Shown here in pieces: positions 33,226-41,351 of a DNA stretch of 64,000 bases. This DNA is from Aquibacillus halophilus (GTDB lineage Bacteria > Bacillota > Bacilli > Bacillales > Amphibacillaceae), in the NCBI RefSeq assembly GCF_009649745.1, contig NZ_WJNG01000016.1, positions 46,285 to 110,284 of the forward strand, in the 5' to 3' direction. The notes under the pieces were generated by a model. The model was not told the DNA's origin. It ran no database searches and saw nothing but the letters and a program-made list of their open reading frames with translations. The position numbers and the translations under genes are program-made. Numbering within the stretch: the stretch's first letter is position 1; each line of letters begins with the position of its first letter.

Positions 33226-33486
33226 TTACCATTGTTCAAAATGAGCGTTGTTATTTTCTGCTTCTTGTTCTGCTATAGTTCGAATAGGATTTGCTCCTTG
33301 CCCACCAACTTGATTGGCTCCGACATCTTGAAAGGGTTGTTCACTTTGTGAATTGTCCAGTGCATTACTAATTGTTTGAGGTAATCGCTGAAAAGTCCCA
33401 TTTTGCACACCTCTAGTAATGCCGTAAGCAGCTGCACCGGCTGCGCCTATAGTTAACACTGAATTCATTATTCCTCGTCTGTTCAT
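33226..33486 (-). CDS. Small protein with N-terminal hydrophobic helix (DUF3918-like)
   Basis: 86 residues. MNRRGIMNSVLTIGAAGAAAYGITRG is one hydrophobic helix with a short basic N-terminus, as in B. subtilis YrzQ-like proteins (DUF3918), followed by a glutamine- and asparagine-rich tail. Glycine/alanine-rich helices suggest membrane association. ATG 33486 is 9 bp from GGAAGG; earlier ATGs overlap it. Confidence 0.6.
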   Translation of the reverse strand: MNRRGIMNSVLTIGAAGAAAYGITRGVQNGTFQRLPQTISNALDNSQSEQPFQDVGANQVGGQGANPIRTIAEQEAENNNAHFEQW

Positions 33487-33738
33487 TCTAAACATCATCC
33501 TTCCAATTTAGTTAGACCCTAATTTTATTTAGGATATCTGTAGTTTTTATAAAAAAATAATAAATATACAAAAGTCTTTTTTAATTGTTAGAAATCTTAA
33601 TGCAAAATTATAGATATCAGAGGTTAGTCGGTGAAAATGGATATTTACTTCGAAATGGATGGATAAACATTTGGAATATTAATGTGCAACTAAACGTTTA
33701 TTGATAAAATAAAACTAAAAGAATTGAGGTGAAACTTT

Positions 33739-34695
33739 ATGCCAAAACCAACAGATTTAGGACGAAGTATTTCGTTAATTGAACTTTACGATTTGGGTAT
33801 GGAAAAAAGAACTGGCTCTTATATCCTTCATGAAAATGAATTAGCGATCATAGAAACAAGTGCAAGTCCATCTATTCCTTACTTGTTAAAAGGTTTAGAT
33901 GTCTTGAAAATTGACCTGAAAGAAATCAAGTACATAATCGTTACCCACATACACTTAGATCATGCTGGAGGAGTAGGACTCTTGCTTGAAAAGTGTCCAA
34001 ACGCAAAAGTGATTGTCCATCCAAAAGGTAAACGTCATCTTGCTAATCCGACAAAGTTAATTCAAGGGGCAAGAGCTGTTTATGGTAATTCCTTTGACAA
34101 ACTATTTGATCCCATTTTAGCAGTACCAGAAAATCGTTTAATTTCAAAAGAAGATGGAGAAACAATAACAATTGGAGAAAATCGCACCCTAACGTTCTTT
34201 GACACACCGGGTCATGCTAAACATCATTTTTCTATTTATGATTCCTATAGTAATGGTATTTTTACAGGCGATACAATCGGAGTGTTCTATCCACAAACAA
34301 AAGATTACGGATTTGAATTTGTTTTACCTTCTACTTCACCGAATCAGTTCAATCCCGATGCTATGTTAAAATCATTGGACCGAATTGAACAATTAGGGGT
34401 AGATATAATTTATTTTGGTCACTTCGGAAAGTCTGAGAATCCTGAATCTATTTATGAGCAAATCAGATATTGGTTACCTAAATTTGTTGATGCTGGTGAA
34501 AAAGTGATTGAAGAATACCCAGATGCTCAGGTAGAGAAAAAGATTGCAGTTATCACAGAACGTTTGCTCCTCGTGGTGTCTACCTTCTTGAGTGATAAAG
34601 GGATTGAAGCGAGTAATGAAGTGTACAAGCATATAAAATTAGATATGCAAATATGTTCAATGGGAATCGTGGATTATTTGGAAAAGCAAAAATAG
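33739..34695 (+). CDS. MBL-fold metallo-hydrolase
   Basis: 318 residues. THIHLDHAGG (near residue 74) supplies the HxHxDH metal site; the next ligands are in TPGHAKHHF and FTGDTIG, and a final His in FGHFGK. The domain order is that of the hydroxyacylglutathione-hydrolase-like MBL group with a C-terminal helical extension. Substrate unknown. GAGGTG precedes the ATG. It is followed by a strong terminator. Confidence 0.88.
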   Translation: MPKPTDLGRSISLIELYDLGMEKRTGSYILHENELAIIETSASPSIPYLLKGLDVLKIDLKEIKYIIVTHIHLDHAGGVGLLLEKCPNAKVIVHPKGKRHLANPTKLIQGARAVYGNSFDKLFDPILAVPENRLISKEDGETITIGENRTLTFFDTPGHAKHHFSIYDSYSNGIFTGDTIGVFYPQTKDYGFEFVLPSTSPNQFNPDAMLKSLDRIEQLGVDIIYFGHFGKSENPESIYEQIRYWLPKFVDAGEKVIEEYPDAQVEKKIAVITERLLLVVSTFLSDKGIEASNEVYKHIKLDMQICSMGIVDYLEKQK

Positions 34696-34713
34696 GACTT
34701 ATCATGGATAATC

Positions 34714-34749
34714 AAAAGCCCTAAAGAGAACGAGCTCTTTAGGGCTTTT
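34714..34749. terminator. Bidirectional terminator
   Basis: AAAAGCCCTAAAGAG/CTCTTTAGGGCTTTT between the metallo-hydrolase and the convergent excisionase-type gene. Confidence 0.85.
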
Positions 34750-34763
34750 GTGTGTTAATAAAG

Positions 34764-34946
34764 CTATATTTTTTCACCGTTTTTAAGTCGTTCGATAAAC
34801 TCGTTTAAATCCTCTTTTTTTACTCTCCAGTGTCTTCCAATTTTGAAGGCTGGAATTTTAGCATCCTGTACCAATTTATATGTTGTCATTTCACTAAGTT
34901 GTAAATATTCAGCAACTTGCGAAACTGTCATTATCTCTTTTTCCAT
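34764..34946 (-). CDS. Excisionase-family helix-turn-helix protein
   Basis: 60 residues. MTVSQVAEYLQLSEMTTYKLVQDAKIPAFKIGRHWRVKKEDL is the MerR-like winged HTH of excisionase-type proteins. ATG 34946 is preceded by GGGGGC; the longer frame to 34991 has no site. Such orphan small proteins often accompany transporter genes in Bacillus. It is divergent from a SulP gene and may regulate it. Confidence 0.8.
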   Translation of the reverse strand: MEKEIMTVSQVAEYLQLSEMTTYKLVQDAKIPAFKIGRHWRVKKEDLNEFIERLKNGEKI

Positions 34947-35252
34947 TAAGAACGCCCCCAAACTGATAACCTTAGCTAAATCATACCACAATCATATCAC
35001 TTTAATAAAAAAACAAAAGATAAACTTACTCAATTATACTCAACTATACTCAAATATAACTTATTGTCCATTTTGTGAAATCAAGTACTTTTACGGAGAA
35101 AGATAGAGTATTTAAGAGAATGTGCTCAATGATTACGTTTTCTTGTAGTTTTGGTTGTTCAAATTAATATGGTATGATTCGTCTTGTTGAAAACGGAATT
35201 AACTTTTGTGAGAGACGAAAGTTACTATACTACAAACAGAAGAGGTGCAAAA

Positions 35253-36713
35253 TTGAATTTACAAACAATAAAACAAGAATGGTTTGGCAACATTAGAGGA
35301 GATGTATTGGCAGGAATAGTCGTGGCATTGGCTTTAATTCCTGAAGCAATAGCTTTCTCTATTATAGCTGGTGTAGATCCTATGGTTGGTCTTTATGCTT
35401 CATTTTGTATCGCAATTATCATTGCATTTGTTGGCGGAAGACCTGGCATGATATCAGCAGCAACAGGAGCAATGGCTTTATTAATGATTACACTAATTGC
35501 TGATCATGGATTGCAGTATTTATTTGCTGCAACGATCCTAACTGGTATCATACAAATTTTATTTGGGGTTTTTAAACTAGCTAGTGTTATGAAGTTCGTT
35601 CCAAGATCTGTAATGGTAGGCTTCGTTAATGCGCTTGCTATTTTAATTTTTACATCACAGCTCCAGCATTTTGTCGGTGAAGGTTGGGTAATGTATGCCC
35701 TTGTAGGTTTAACTCTTGCTATTATTTATTTATTACCTAGAATTACAAAGGCGATTCCTTCCACATTAGTTGCCATCATTGTAGTAACAGCAATAGCTGT
35801 CTTTGGTAACATTGGAATTAGAACGGTTGGTGATTTAGGAAATCTGACTCAACAGCTACCAGTTTTTCTAATCCCATCAATTCCTTTCAATCTCGAAACA
35901 TTAATAATTATTTTCCCTTATTCATTAGCATTAGCAATTGTTGGTTTGTTGGAATCTTTATTAACAGCTAATATTGTTGATGATATGACAGATACAGAGA
36001 GTAATAAAAATAGAGAAAGTCGTGGCCAAGGGATTGCAAACGTAGTTACAGGATTTTTTGGAGGGATGGCAGGCTGTGCAATGATTGGACAGTCAGTTAT
36101 TAACGTGAAATCGGGCGGAAGAGGCAGACTGTCTTCGCTTGTTGCGGGTTTATTCCTTATGTTTTTGATTATCGTCTTAGGTGGTATAGTAGTTCAAATT
36201 CCTATGGCGGCCTTAGCTGGTGTGATGATCATGGTTGCAATAGGTACATTTGATTGGTCGTCGTTAACGAACCTCCATAGGCTACCTAGAACAGATGCAG
36301 TAGTTATGGTGGTTACAGTAGTTACTGTTGTAGTAACACACGACTTATCTAAGGGTGTTCTAGCAGGTGTACTACTTAGCGCGATTTTCTTCGCATCTAA
36401 GATATCTAAAGTGAAGGTTACTCAAATTGTTGCTTTGGAAGGATCTAAAAAAGTTTACAAGGTTAACGGTCAAATCTTCTTCGCATCTGTAAATGATCTT
36501 TTAGACAAGTTTGACTTCAGTGATTCAGTCAAAGAGGTTGAAATTGATTTATCCTACGCGCATTTATGGGATGACTCAGCAATTGGTGCACTAGATAAAA
36601 TTGAAATGAAGTTTGAACAGAATAATATTCATGTAACGTATTCTGGATTGAATGAGGAAAGTAAGCACTTGAAAAAACAGATTGGTGGATTTTCAAAAGC
36701 TTCTGGCCACTAA
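35253..36713 (+). CDS. SulP family anion transporter with STAS domain
   Basis: About 486 residues, 11-12 membrane segments and a C-terminal STAS domain from about residue 390 ([15 protein letters not shown], then [12 protein letters not shown]). [34 protein letters not shown] is the SulP signature; B. subtilis YbaR is similar. It moves sulfate, bicarbonate or another anion. TTG 35253 after AAGAGGTG is the best start; the longer frame to 35184 reads through a leader. Two universal stress proteins follow in the same direction. Confidence 0.9.
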   Translation: MNLQTIKQEWFGNIRGDVLAGIVVALALIPEAIAFSIIAGVDPMVGLYASFCIAIIIAFVGGRPGMISAATGAMALLMITLIADHGLQYLFAATILTGIIQILFGVFKLASVMKFVPRSVMVGFVNALAILIFTSQLQHFVGEGWVMYALVGLTLAIIYLLPRITKAIPSTLVAIIVVTAIAVFGNIGIRTVGDLGNLTQQLPVFLIPSIPFNLETLIIIFPYSLALAIVGLLESLLTANIVDDMTDTESNKNRESRGQGIANVVTGFFGGMAGCAMIGQSVINVKSGGRGRLSSLVAGLFLMFLIIVLGGIVVQIPMAALAGVMIMVAIGTFDWSSLTNLHRLPRTDAVVMVVTVVTVVVTHDLSKGVLAGVLLSAIFFASKISKVKVTQIVALEGSKKVYKVNGQIFFASVNDLLDKFDFSDSVKEVEIDLSYAHLWDDSAIGALDKIEMKFEQNNIHVTYSGLNEESKHLKKQIGGFSKASGH

Positions 36714-36756
36714 ATGAACTGGATCTTAAAGTAGAACATTATAAGAGGTGAAGCAC

Positions 36757-37173
36757 TTGTTTAAAAAAATCCTATTAGCAACTGACGGATCGGAACATTC
36801 GCTCCGTTCAGCTGAACATGCAATAAAGCTTGCTATTCAATTTAATGGAACAGTGGATGTTGTTTATGTAGTAGATGCTAGAACATCAAAATCAGATGTT
36901 TTACACTACGTTGACAAATATGAGGTTAAAAGGGAAAGGCAAGAAAAGATAAAGCCAGTTCTCACTCTACTAGAAAGTTCAGAGATTGATTATAAAGTTC
37001 AAATCCTACATGGAGAACCAGGACCAAGTATAGTAGATTATGCAAATAAACATGACTTTAATTGTGTTGTTGTAGGGAGTAGAGGTTTAAACAACTTACA
37101 AACGATGGTGTTAGGCAGTGTTAGCCATAAATTGGCCAAGAGAGTGAAATGTCCGGTTTTAATTACTAAATAA
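36757..37173 (+). CDS. Universal stress protein (UspA family)
   Basis: 138 residues. FKKILLATDGSEHSLRSAEHA and the ATP-binding signature VVGSRGLNNLQTMVLGSVSHKLAKR (G-x2-G-x9-G-S type) are present. It starts with TTG 36757, AGAGGTG 6-7 bp upstream, 43 bp after the SulP gene, so it is in the same operon. Role inferred: nucleotide-linked stress or energy sensor for the anion transporter. Confidence 0.9.
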   Translation: MFKKILLATDGSEHSLRSAEHAIKLAIQFNGTVDVVYVVDARTSKSDVLHYVDKYEVKRERQEKIKPVLTLLESSEIDYKVQILHGEPGPSIVDYANKHDFNCVVVGSRGLNNLQTMVLGSVSHKLAKRVKCPVLITK

Positions 37174-37216
37174 AAAAAGGAACGATGGATTATTTTTTAT
37201 CCATCGTTCTTTTTTG
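37174..37216 (+). terminator. Terminator of the SulP-Usp operon
   Basis: GGAACGATGGAT/ATCCATCGTTC with a T6 run. Confidence 0.88.
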
Positions 37217-37437
37217 TATATAGTTTAGATTAAACTGTTAGATAAAACTTCTACTAGTTAATAGGGAGGACAATTTAGAGTTTTCGTAATTAATAAATTA
37301 CATATATTTGTTAGATAAACTGGCAGGGTCCTTGTTCCAATGTGTAAAATTCTATTCTTTGTGGAAGAATTGTAGGATGATATATGTTTTTTAAATGGTC
37401 TTTATGAATAAGGATTTAATAATTGGGGGTTTATCAT

Positions 37438-37857
37438 ATGTATAAAAAAATTATACTAGCAACAGATGGTTCGGAACATTCTAAACGAGCAGCCGAAAAC
37501 GCTATTCATATCGCCACATGTAGTCCTGAATCAACCATTGATGTTGTTTACGTCGCTGATACAGGTCACGCGAAATCAGATGCGCTCAGTAACTGGAACT
37601 CCGTTGATGTCAACGATTCACGCAAAAGAAGAATTAGGGAAGTTGAAGGTAGAGCAAAGGAAGCAGGAGTATCCTATCAAATTAAAATTTTACACGGAGA
37701 TCCTGGGCCGTCGATAATAGAATATGCAAATAAAAACGCAGCGGATATTTTAATTATTGGTAGTAGGGGACTTAATGGTGTGCAAGAATTTGTTCTTGGA
37801 AGTGTAAGCCACAAGGTTGCAAAACGTGCTAACTGTCCGGTACTGATTGTAAAATAA
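37438..37857 (+). CDS. Second universal stress protein (UspA family)
   Basis: 139 residues, closely related to the upstream copy: YKKIILATDGSEHSKRAAENA and IGSRGLNGVQEFVLGSVSHKVAKR. This looks like a tandem duplication, now separately transcribed because a terminator and a 220-bp spacer divide the two. ATG 37438 has GGGGGTT 8 bp upstream. Confidence 0.9.
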   Translation: MYKKIILATDGSEHSKRAAENAIHIATCSPESTIDVVYVADTGHAKSDALSNWNSVDVNDSRKRRIREVEGRAKEAGVSYQIKILHGDPGPSIIEYANKNAADILIIGSRGLNGVQEFVLGSVSHKVAKRANCPVLIVK

Positions 37858-37867
37858 TATGAGTTTG

Positions 37868-37911
37868 AAAAGGCTAAATTCCTTAATTAGATGAGGAGTG
37901 TGGCCTTTTTT
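37868..37911 (+). terminator. Terminator of the second usp gene
   Basis: AAAAGGC ... GCCTTTTTT with an inner TCCT/AGGA stem. Confidence 0.7.
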
Positions 37912-38375
37912 ATTTCCTTACTTAAATTATAAAAAGTTTATTACTGCCCAATGATTTCTATGAAGTAGAGTAATACAATCTGCGAAAAATTACAGCCTTC
38001 CATATCTTAATCTTATAATGATGAGTGTAAATTTTGAGAGTTTGTTTTTCAAGAATTTAGTTTGGTTTTGGTATTTCGCTTTTGGTAACTTAAATAACAG
38101 GAAACTGATAGTATAACATCATATTTGACAATAATTCTTGAATTTACCATTTACTTTCTGACTGTTTCGACAATTTCCCTTGTTTTTTATAACGAATCTG
38201 TGTAGAATTATATTATAAATTATGTTAAAAGAGGAAAATACGGATTTTTATGTTAAAATATGCATATATGTGAGGATTATTACATAATTACTAAATGTTA
38301 AACAGTAATAAAACAGAGAAAACAAGTAATCTATTATTATTGTGTAATAAGAATACTAGAAAATAGGAGTTATAT
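37912..38375. other. Upstream region of the HD-GYP gene
   Basis: 464 bp, very AT-rich, no supported ORF. A possible sigma-A promoter TTGTTT-N17-TAGAAT lies near 38180-38210, leaving a long leader of about 160 bp. No riboswitch, including c-di-GMP types, was recognised. Confidence 0.4.
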
Positions 38376-39536
38376 ATGCAGAAAAGACTTAGAACATCTA
38401 CCTTATTAAATGAAGAAAAAAGAACAACAATATGGTTTTTATGGTTATTTTATTCGGTTTATCTAATATATGATATTTTCTATAAATACATTTTACCTGA
38501 AACCCCTTGGCTTTCAGATCCTGGTCCTGTAAATAATAGTTTGGATTATATAATGTATATTGTAATATTGGCACTTTTACCAATATCTTTTTATTTAATT
38601 AAGAATAAAAATCCTTGGTTAATAAAATATATTTATTTTATATCTTTTACATTAATTAATATTTTAAATGAAATTTGGTTCTATTTAGGTAATGAAGTTC
38701 CTTATAGTAATGGCAATATAGTTGAAATTGTAATTGTATTATTTTCTCCAATATTTGTAAGTAAAAGGTTTTTTTACTTAGTGTCCCTCGGCACGATAGT
38801 AAAGTTTGTGATTGTAGGAATAGTTATTAAAGACTCATTAGTTGTGCTGCCATTACTTATAGTAGTTGTTTTAGCAATGATAGCTTATATTCTACTATTT
38901 CGTTTTATTAGTTATGTTATGGCAGTAAGAGACTCCTATGATAAACAGTTGGAAGGTATTGTAAAAGGGATTATTACTACTCTTGAGCTTAAGGATTCAT
39001 ACACTCGAGGTCATAGTGAACGTGTTGCTGAGTACTCGATGACTCTAGCAAAAGCCACTGGGAGCTTTAAAGATAGCCAGTTAAAGTCTTTTTATTACAC
39101 CTGTTTATTACACGATATCGGAAAAATACAGATTCCCGACTCTATTTTGACGAAACCAGGAAAATTGACTTCCGAGGAATACGAAGTTATTAAAACTCAT
39201 CCAATTGTAGGGGCAAAAGCAGTTCAAGAAGTCGAGGGGATATCAGAGAATATTGATGTTATTCGTAATCATCATGAACGTTGGGACGGCAAAGGTTATC
39301 CAGATGCTTTAAAAGGAGAAGAGACAGCTCTACTGCCAAGGGTTACTGCTATTGCAGATGCATTTGATGCAATGACTTCTTCTAGATCTTACCGAAAAGC
39401 ATTGGATTTAGATGAGGCCTATAAACAAATTGTAGAAGGAAGCGGGAGTCAGTTCGACCCACACTTGGTAGATATATTCCAAAAAATATATCCAGAGTGG
39501 GTTGACTACCATAAACAATATCATAGCCAAGATTAA
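38376..39536 (+). CDS. Membrane-bound HD-GYP domain protein
   Basis: 386 residues. Six or so membrane helices (residues 15-185) are followed by an HD-GYP domain: SYTRGHSERVAEYS, LLHDIGKIQIPDSIL, THPIVGA, NHHERWDGKGYPDAL, and DAFDAMTSSRSYRKA. All metal and GYP motifs are intact, so c-di-GMP phosphodiesterase activity is likely. It is the first gene of a small unit: a 22-codon peptide gene starts 32 bp after its stop with no terminator between. ATG 38376 has AGGAG upstream. Confidence 0.92.
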   Translation: MQKRLRTSTLLNEEKRTTIWFLWLFYSVYLIYDIFYKYILPETPWLSDPGPVNNSLDYIMYIVILALLPISFYLIKNKNPWLIKYIYFISFTLINILNEIWFYLGNEVPYSNGNIVEIVIVLFSPIFVSKRFFYLVSLGTIVKFVIVGIVIKDSLVVLPLLIVVVLAMIAYILLFRFISYVMAVRDSYDKQLEGIVKGIITTLELKDSYTRGHSERVAEYSMTLAKATGSFKDSQLKSFYYTCLLHDIGKIQIPDSILTKPGKLTSEEYEVIKTHPIVGAKAVQEVEGISENIDVIRNHHERWDGKGYPDALKGEETALLPRVTAIADAFDAMTSSRSYRKALDLDEAYKQIVEGSGSQFDPHLVDIFQKIYPEWVDYHKQYHSQD

Positions 39537-39568
39537 CCTAAATCACTGAATGAAGGAGGTGAAATGCC

Positions 39569-39637
39569 ATGAAAATTCGTAGACTCAATAAAATAAAAGT
39601 AACTTGCTGGTGGTGTATATTTTTTGGAGATCGTTAA
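39569..39637 (+). CDS. 22-residue CWWC-type peptide, putative precursor or signal
   Basis: ATG 39569 with a near-perfect AAGGAGGTG site 7-8 bp upstream. The N-terminal half is basic (two Arg and three Lys in residues 2-10), the C-terminal half is VTCWWCIFFGDR. Composition suits a ribosomal peptide whose hydrophobic Cys/Trp core is cut or cross-linked by a partner. A terminator follows 19 bp after the stop and then an M50 peptidase with a PqqD-like domain. Alternative: a leader peptide for attenuation (two tandem Trp and two Cys codons). Not in usual ORF calls because of length. Function inferred only. Confidence 0.6.
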   Translation: MKIRRLNKIKVTCWWCIFFGDR

Positions 39638-39656
39638 TAATCAATATAAGGATTAG

Positions 39657-39689
39657 ATAGGATGCTAGAAATCTAGCATCCTATTTTTA
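39657..39689 (+). terminator. Terminator between peptide and peptidase
   Basis: ATAGGATGCTAGA/TCTAGCATCCTAT, almost perfect 13-bp arms with a TTTTT run, placed between the small peptide gene and the M50 peptidase. It would make the peptide transcript much more abundant than the peptidase. Confidence 0.88.
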
Positions 39690-39717
39690 TATAAATTTTA
39701 ATTCGGTGGTGTAAACT

Positions 39718-40893
39718 ATGAATCTATCCATAAACTCTCAACTTAATTTATATCCTCTAACTATTCGTCAAGACAAAAAGCATTATATTGTCGAAGACTC
39801 TCTTTCTGGAGATTTTTTTGAAATGCCTAAAATTTGTATTGATGCTATCAATATGATCAATAACGGGGAGTCCCTGGTAAGTATACAACAGGAGTTAAAA
39901 TTAAAAAATCCTGATGAGGATGTAGATCTAGTAGAGTTTGCTGAACAGCTACTAGATCTTGGATTGATAAAAGAAATTGATGGTGAAGCAATTCAAGTTA
40001 CAAAAAAAAATCAGACGCCAACAGGTTTTAAGTGGATTTCACCTCAGGTAGGACGTCTGTTCTTTAATAGGGTGACGATTAAGCTCTATATTGCTATTAT
40101 CTTTATTAATATTTTTCTTATTGTCTTGAATCCGAAACTCTTACCTGGATATCGGGATATATTTTTATTTGAAGCGATGACGCTTAACATTCTAACTTAC
40201 ATGGGAATTTCATTATTGTTTATTATTATTCATGAATTCGGACATATTTTAGCAGTTCGTGCTCATAATATGCCTGCAAAATTGGAAATAGGACACCGGT
40301 TACTGTTTATCGTTTTTGAAACGGATTTAACGACAGCGTGGAAACTTAAGCCAAAACAAAGGAATGTGCTTTATCTTGCTGGGATTTGTTTTGACCAATT
40401 AATATTATTTTCTGCACTAAGTCTTAAGTTACTGTACCCTGAAAATTCAATCCTTACTGGTTTCCTAGCAATCGTCATACTAGATCTATTTATTAAATTC
40501 ATTTATCAATGCTGTTTCTATATGAAAACAGATTTATATTATGTTCTCGAAAATATGACAGGGTGTTATAACTTGATGGAGAACGGCAGAGATTATCTAA
40601 GTAACTGGATACCTTTTATGAAAAAGGACTCAACAACGGAGGCATTTGAGGGAGAAGGAAGTGTCATTCGTATTTACAGTCTGTTCTATATCTTAGGTTT
40701 ACTGTTTACTTTTTGTTTGTTTGGATTTTATTTCGTACCACAGGCATTTTATGCTTATGCACAAACATTACCTGAATTACTGCATCCTGGTGGGAACCCA
40801 TACTTTTGGGACGCAGTTGTTTTTCTTGGACAATCGATTCTAATGGTAGGTTTATTACTTTATTCTTGGATCAAAAATCGTATGGAAGCATAA
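39718..40893 (+). CDS. M50-type membrane zinc metallopeptidase with PqqD-like N-terminus
   Basis: 391 residues. Residues 1-95 look like a PqqD-like winged fold (HYIVEDSLSGDFFEMPKICIDAINMINNG, then AEQLLDLGLIKEI), used in other systems to bind precursor peptides. About six to seven membrane segments follow. HEFGH at 172-176 is the zinc motif, and YMKTDLYYVLENM near 267-279 resembles the third-ligand segment of peptide zinc metalloproteases. Relatives include YydH-type proteins of peptide operons. No radical-SAM, YcaO or ABC exporter gene is adjacent. GGTGGTG precedes ATG 39718. Confidence 0.8.
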   Translation: MNLSINSQLNLYPLTIRQDKKHYIVEDSLSGDFFEMPKICIDAINMINNGESLVSIQQELKLKNPDEDVDLVEFAEQLLDLGLIKEIDGEAIQVTKKNQTPTGFKWISPQVGRLFFNRVTIKLYIAIIFINIFLIVLNPKLLPGYRDIFLFEAMTLNILTYMGISLLFIIIHEFGHILAVRAHNMPAKLEIGHRLLFIVFETDLTTAWKLKPKQRNVLYLAGICFDQLILFSALSLKLLYPENSILTGFLAIVILDLFIKFIYQCCFYMKTDLYYVLENMTGCYNLMENGRDYLSNWIPFMKKDSTTEAFEGEGSVIRIYSLFYILGLLFTFCLFGFYFVPQAFYAYAQTLPELLHPGGNPYFWDAVVFLGQSILMVGLLLYSWIKNRMEA

Positions 40894-40910
40894 CTAAAAA
40901 TTTTTTTTTA

Positions 40911-40952
40911 ACAGCTCATCCCTTGTTGAAGCAGGGGATGGGCTGTATTTTT
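40911..40952 (+). terminator. Terminator of the peptidase gene
   Basis: ACAGC-CATCCC and GGGATG-GCTGT followed by ATTTTT. Confidence 0.85.
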
Positions 40953-41037
40953 AATTCGCTTTGAAATGAATAAATAATTAGAATAATTAATTTGTTACTG
41001 GAGAATATAAGCTTAACTTAACGAGGGAGGTTTTCGA

Positions 41038-41208
41038 ATGTATGTAGATATGACTATGGAAGAGGTAATGGAGGGAATTCGCAGATTAGAGAAGTTAGAA
41101 GATAATTTAAGCAAGAAAAAAGTAAAAAAGTCACATCCTCAATTAATGAAAAATGCCCTTTATTACTTTTCTGATTGGGAAAAAGCAAAGGATAAAAGTA
41201 TATCCTAA
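41038..41208 (+). CDS. Small charged hypothetical protein
   Basis: 56 residues with a strong GAGGGAGG site 8 bp upstream. Helical, basic and acidic mix (MEEVMEGIRRLEKLEDNLSKKK), soluble. No family recognised. It lies alone between two terminators, so it has its own promoter near 40990. Confidence 0.6.
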   Translation: MYVDMTMEEVMEGIRRLEKLEDNLSKKKVKKSHPQLMKNALYYFSDWEKAKDKSIS

Positions 41209-41233
41209 ATAATGAATCAATATGTGTCTTTTA

Positions 41234-41260
41234 ACTCCTCTATATAGAGGAGATTTTTTT
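41234..41260 (+). terminator. Terminator of the small ORF
   Basis: ACTCCTC-TATATA-GAGGAG with a T7 run. Confidence 0.85.
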
Positions 41261-41351
41261 GTTCTGAAAAAGAAAAGTATCTTGGATTTTCGATTATGAT
41301 TCCATTACCGAAAAAGACATTGGGAGTAGAAAATCCCAATGCCGTAAACTT

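Noticed and set aside
37912..38375. c-di-GMP riboswitch upstream of the HD-GYP gene
   Set aside because: No GEMM-type conserved core (CGCACAGGGCAAACC-like) is present.
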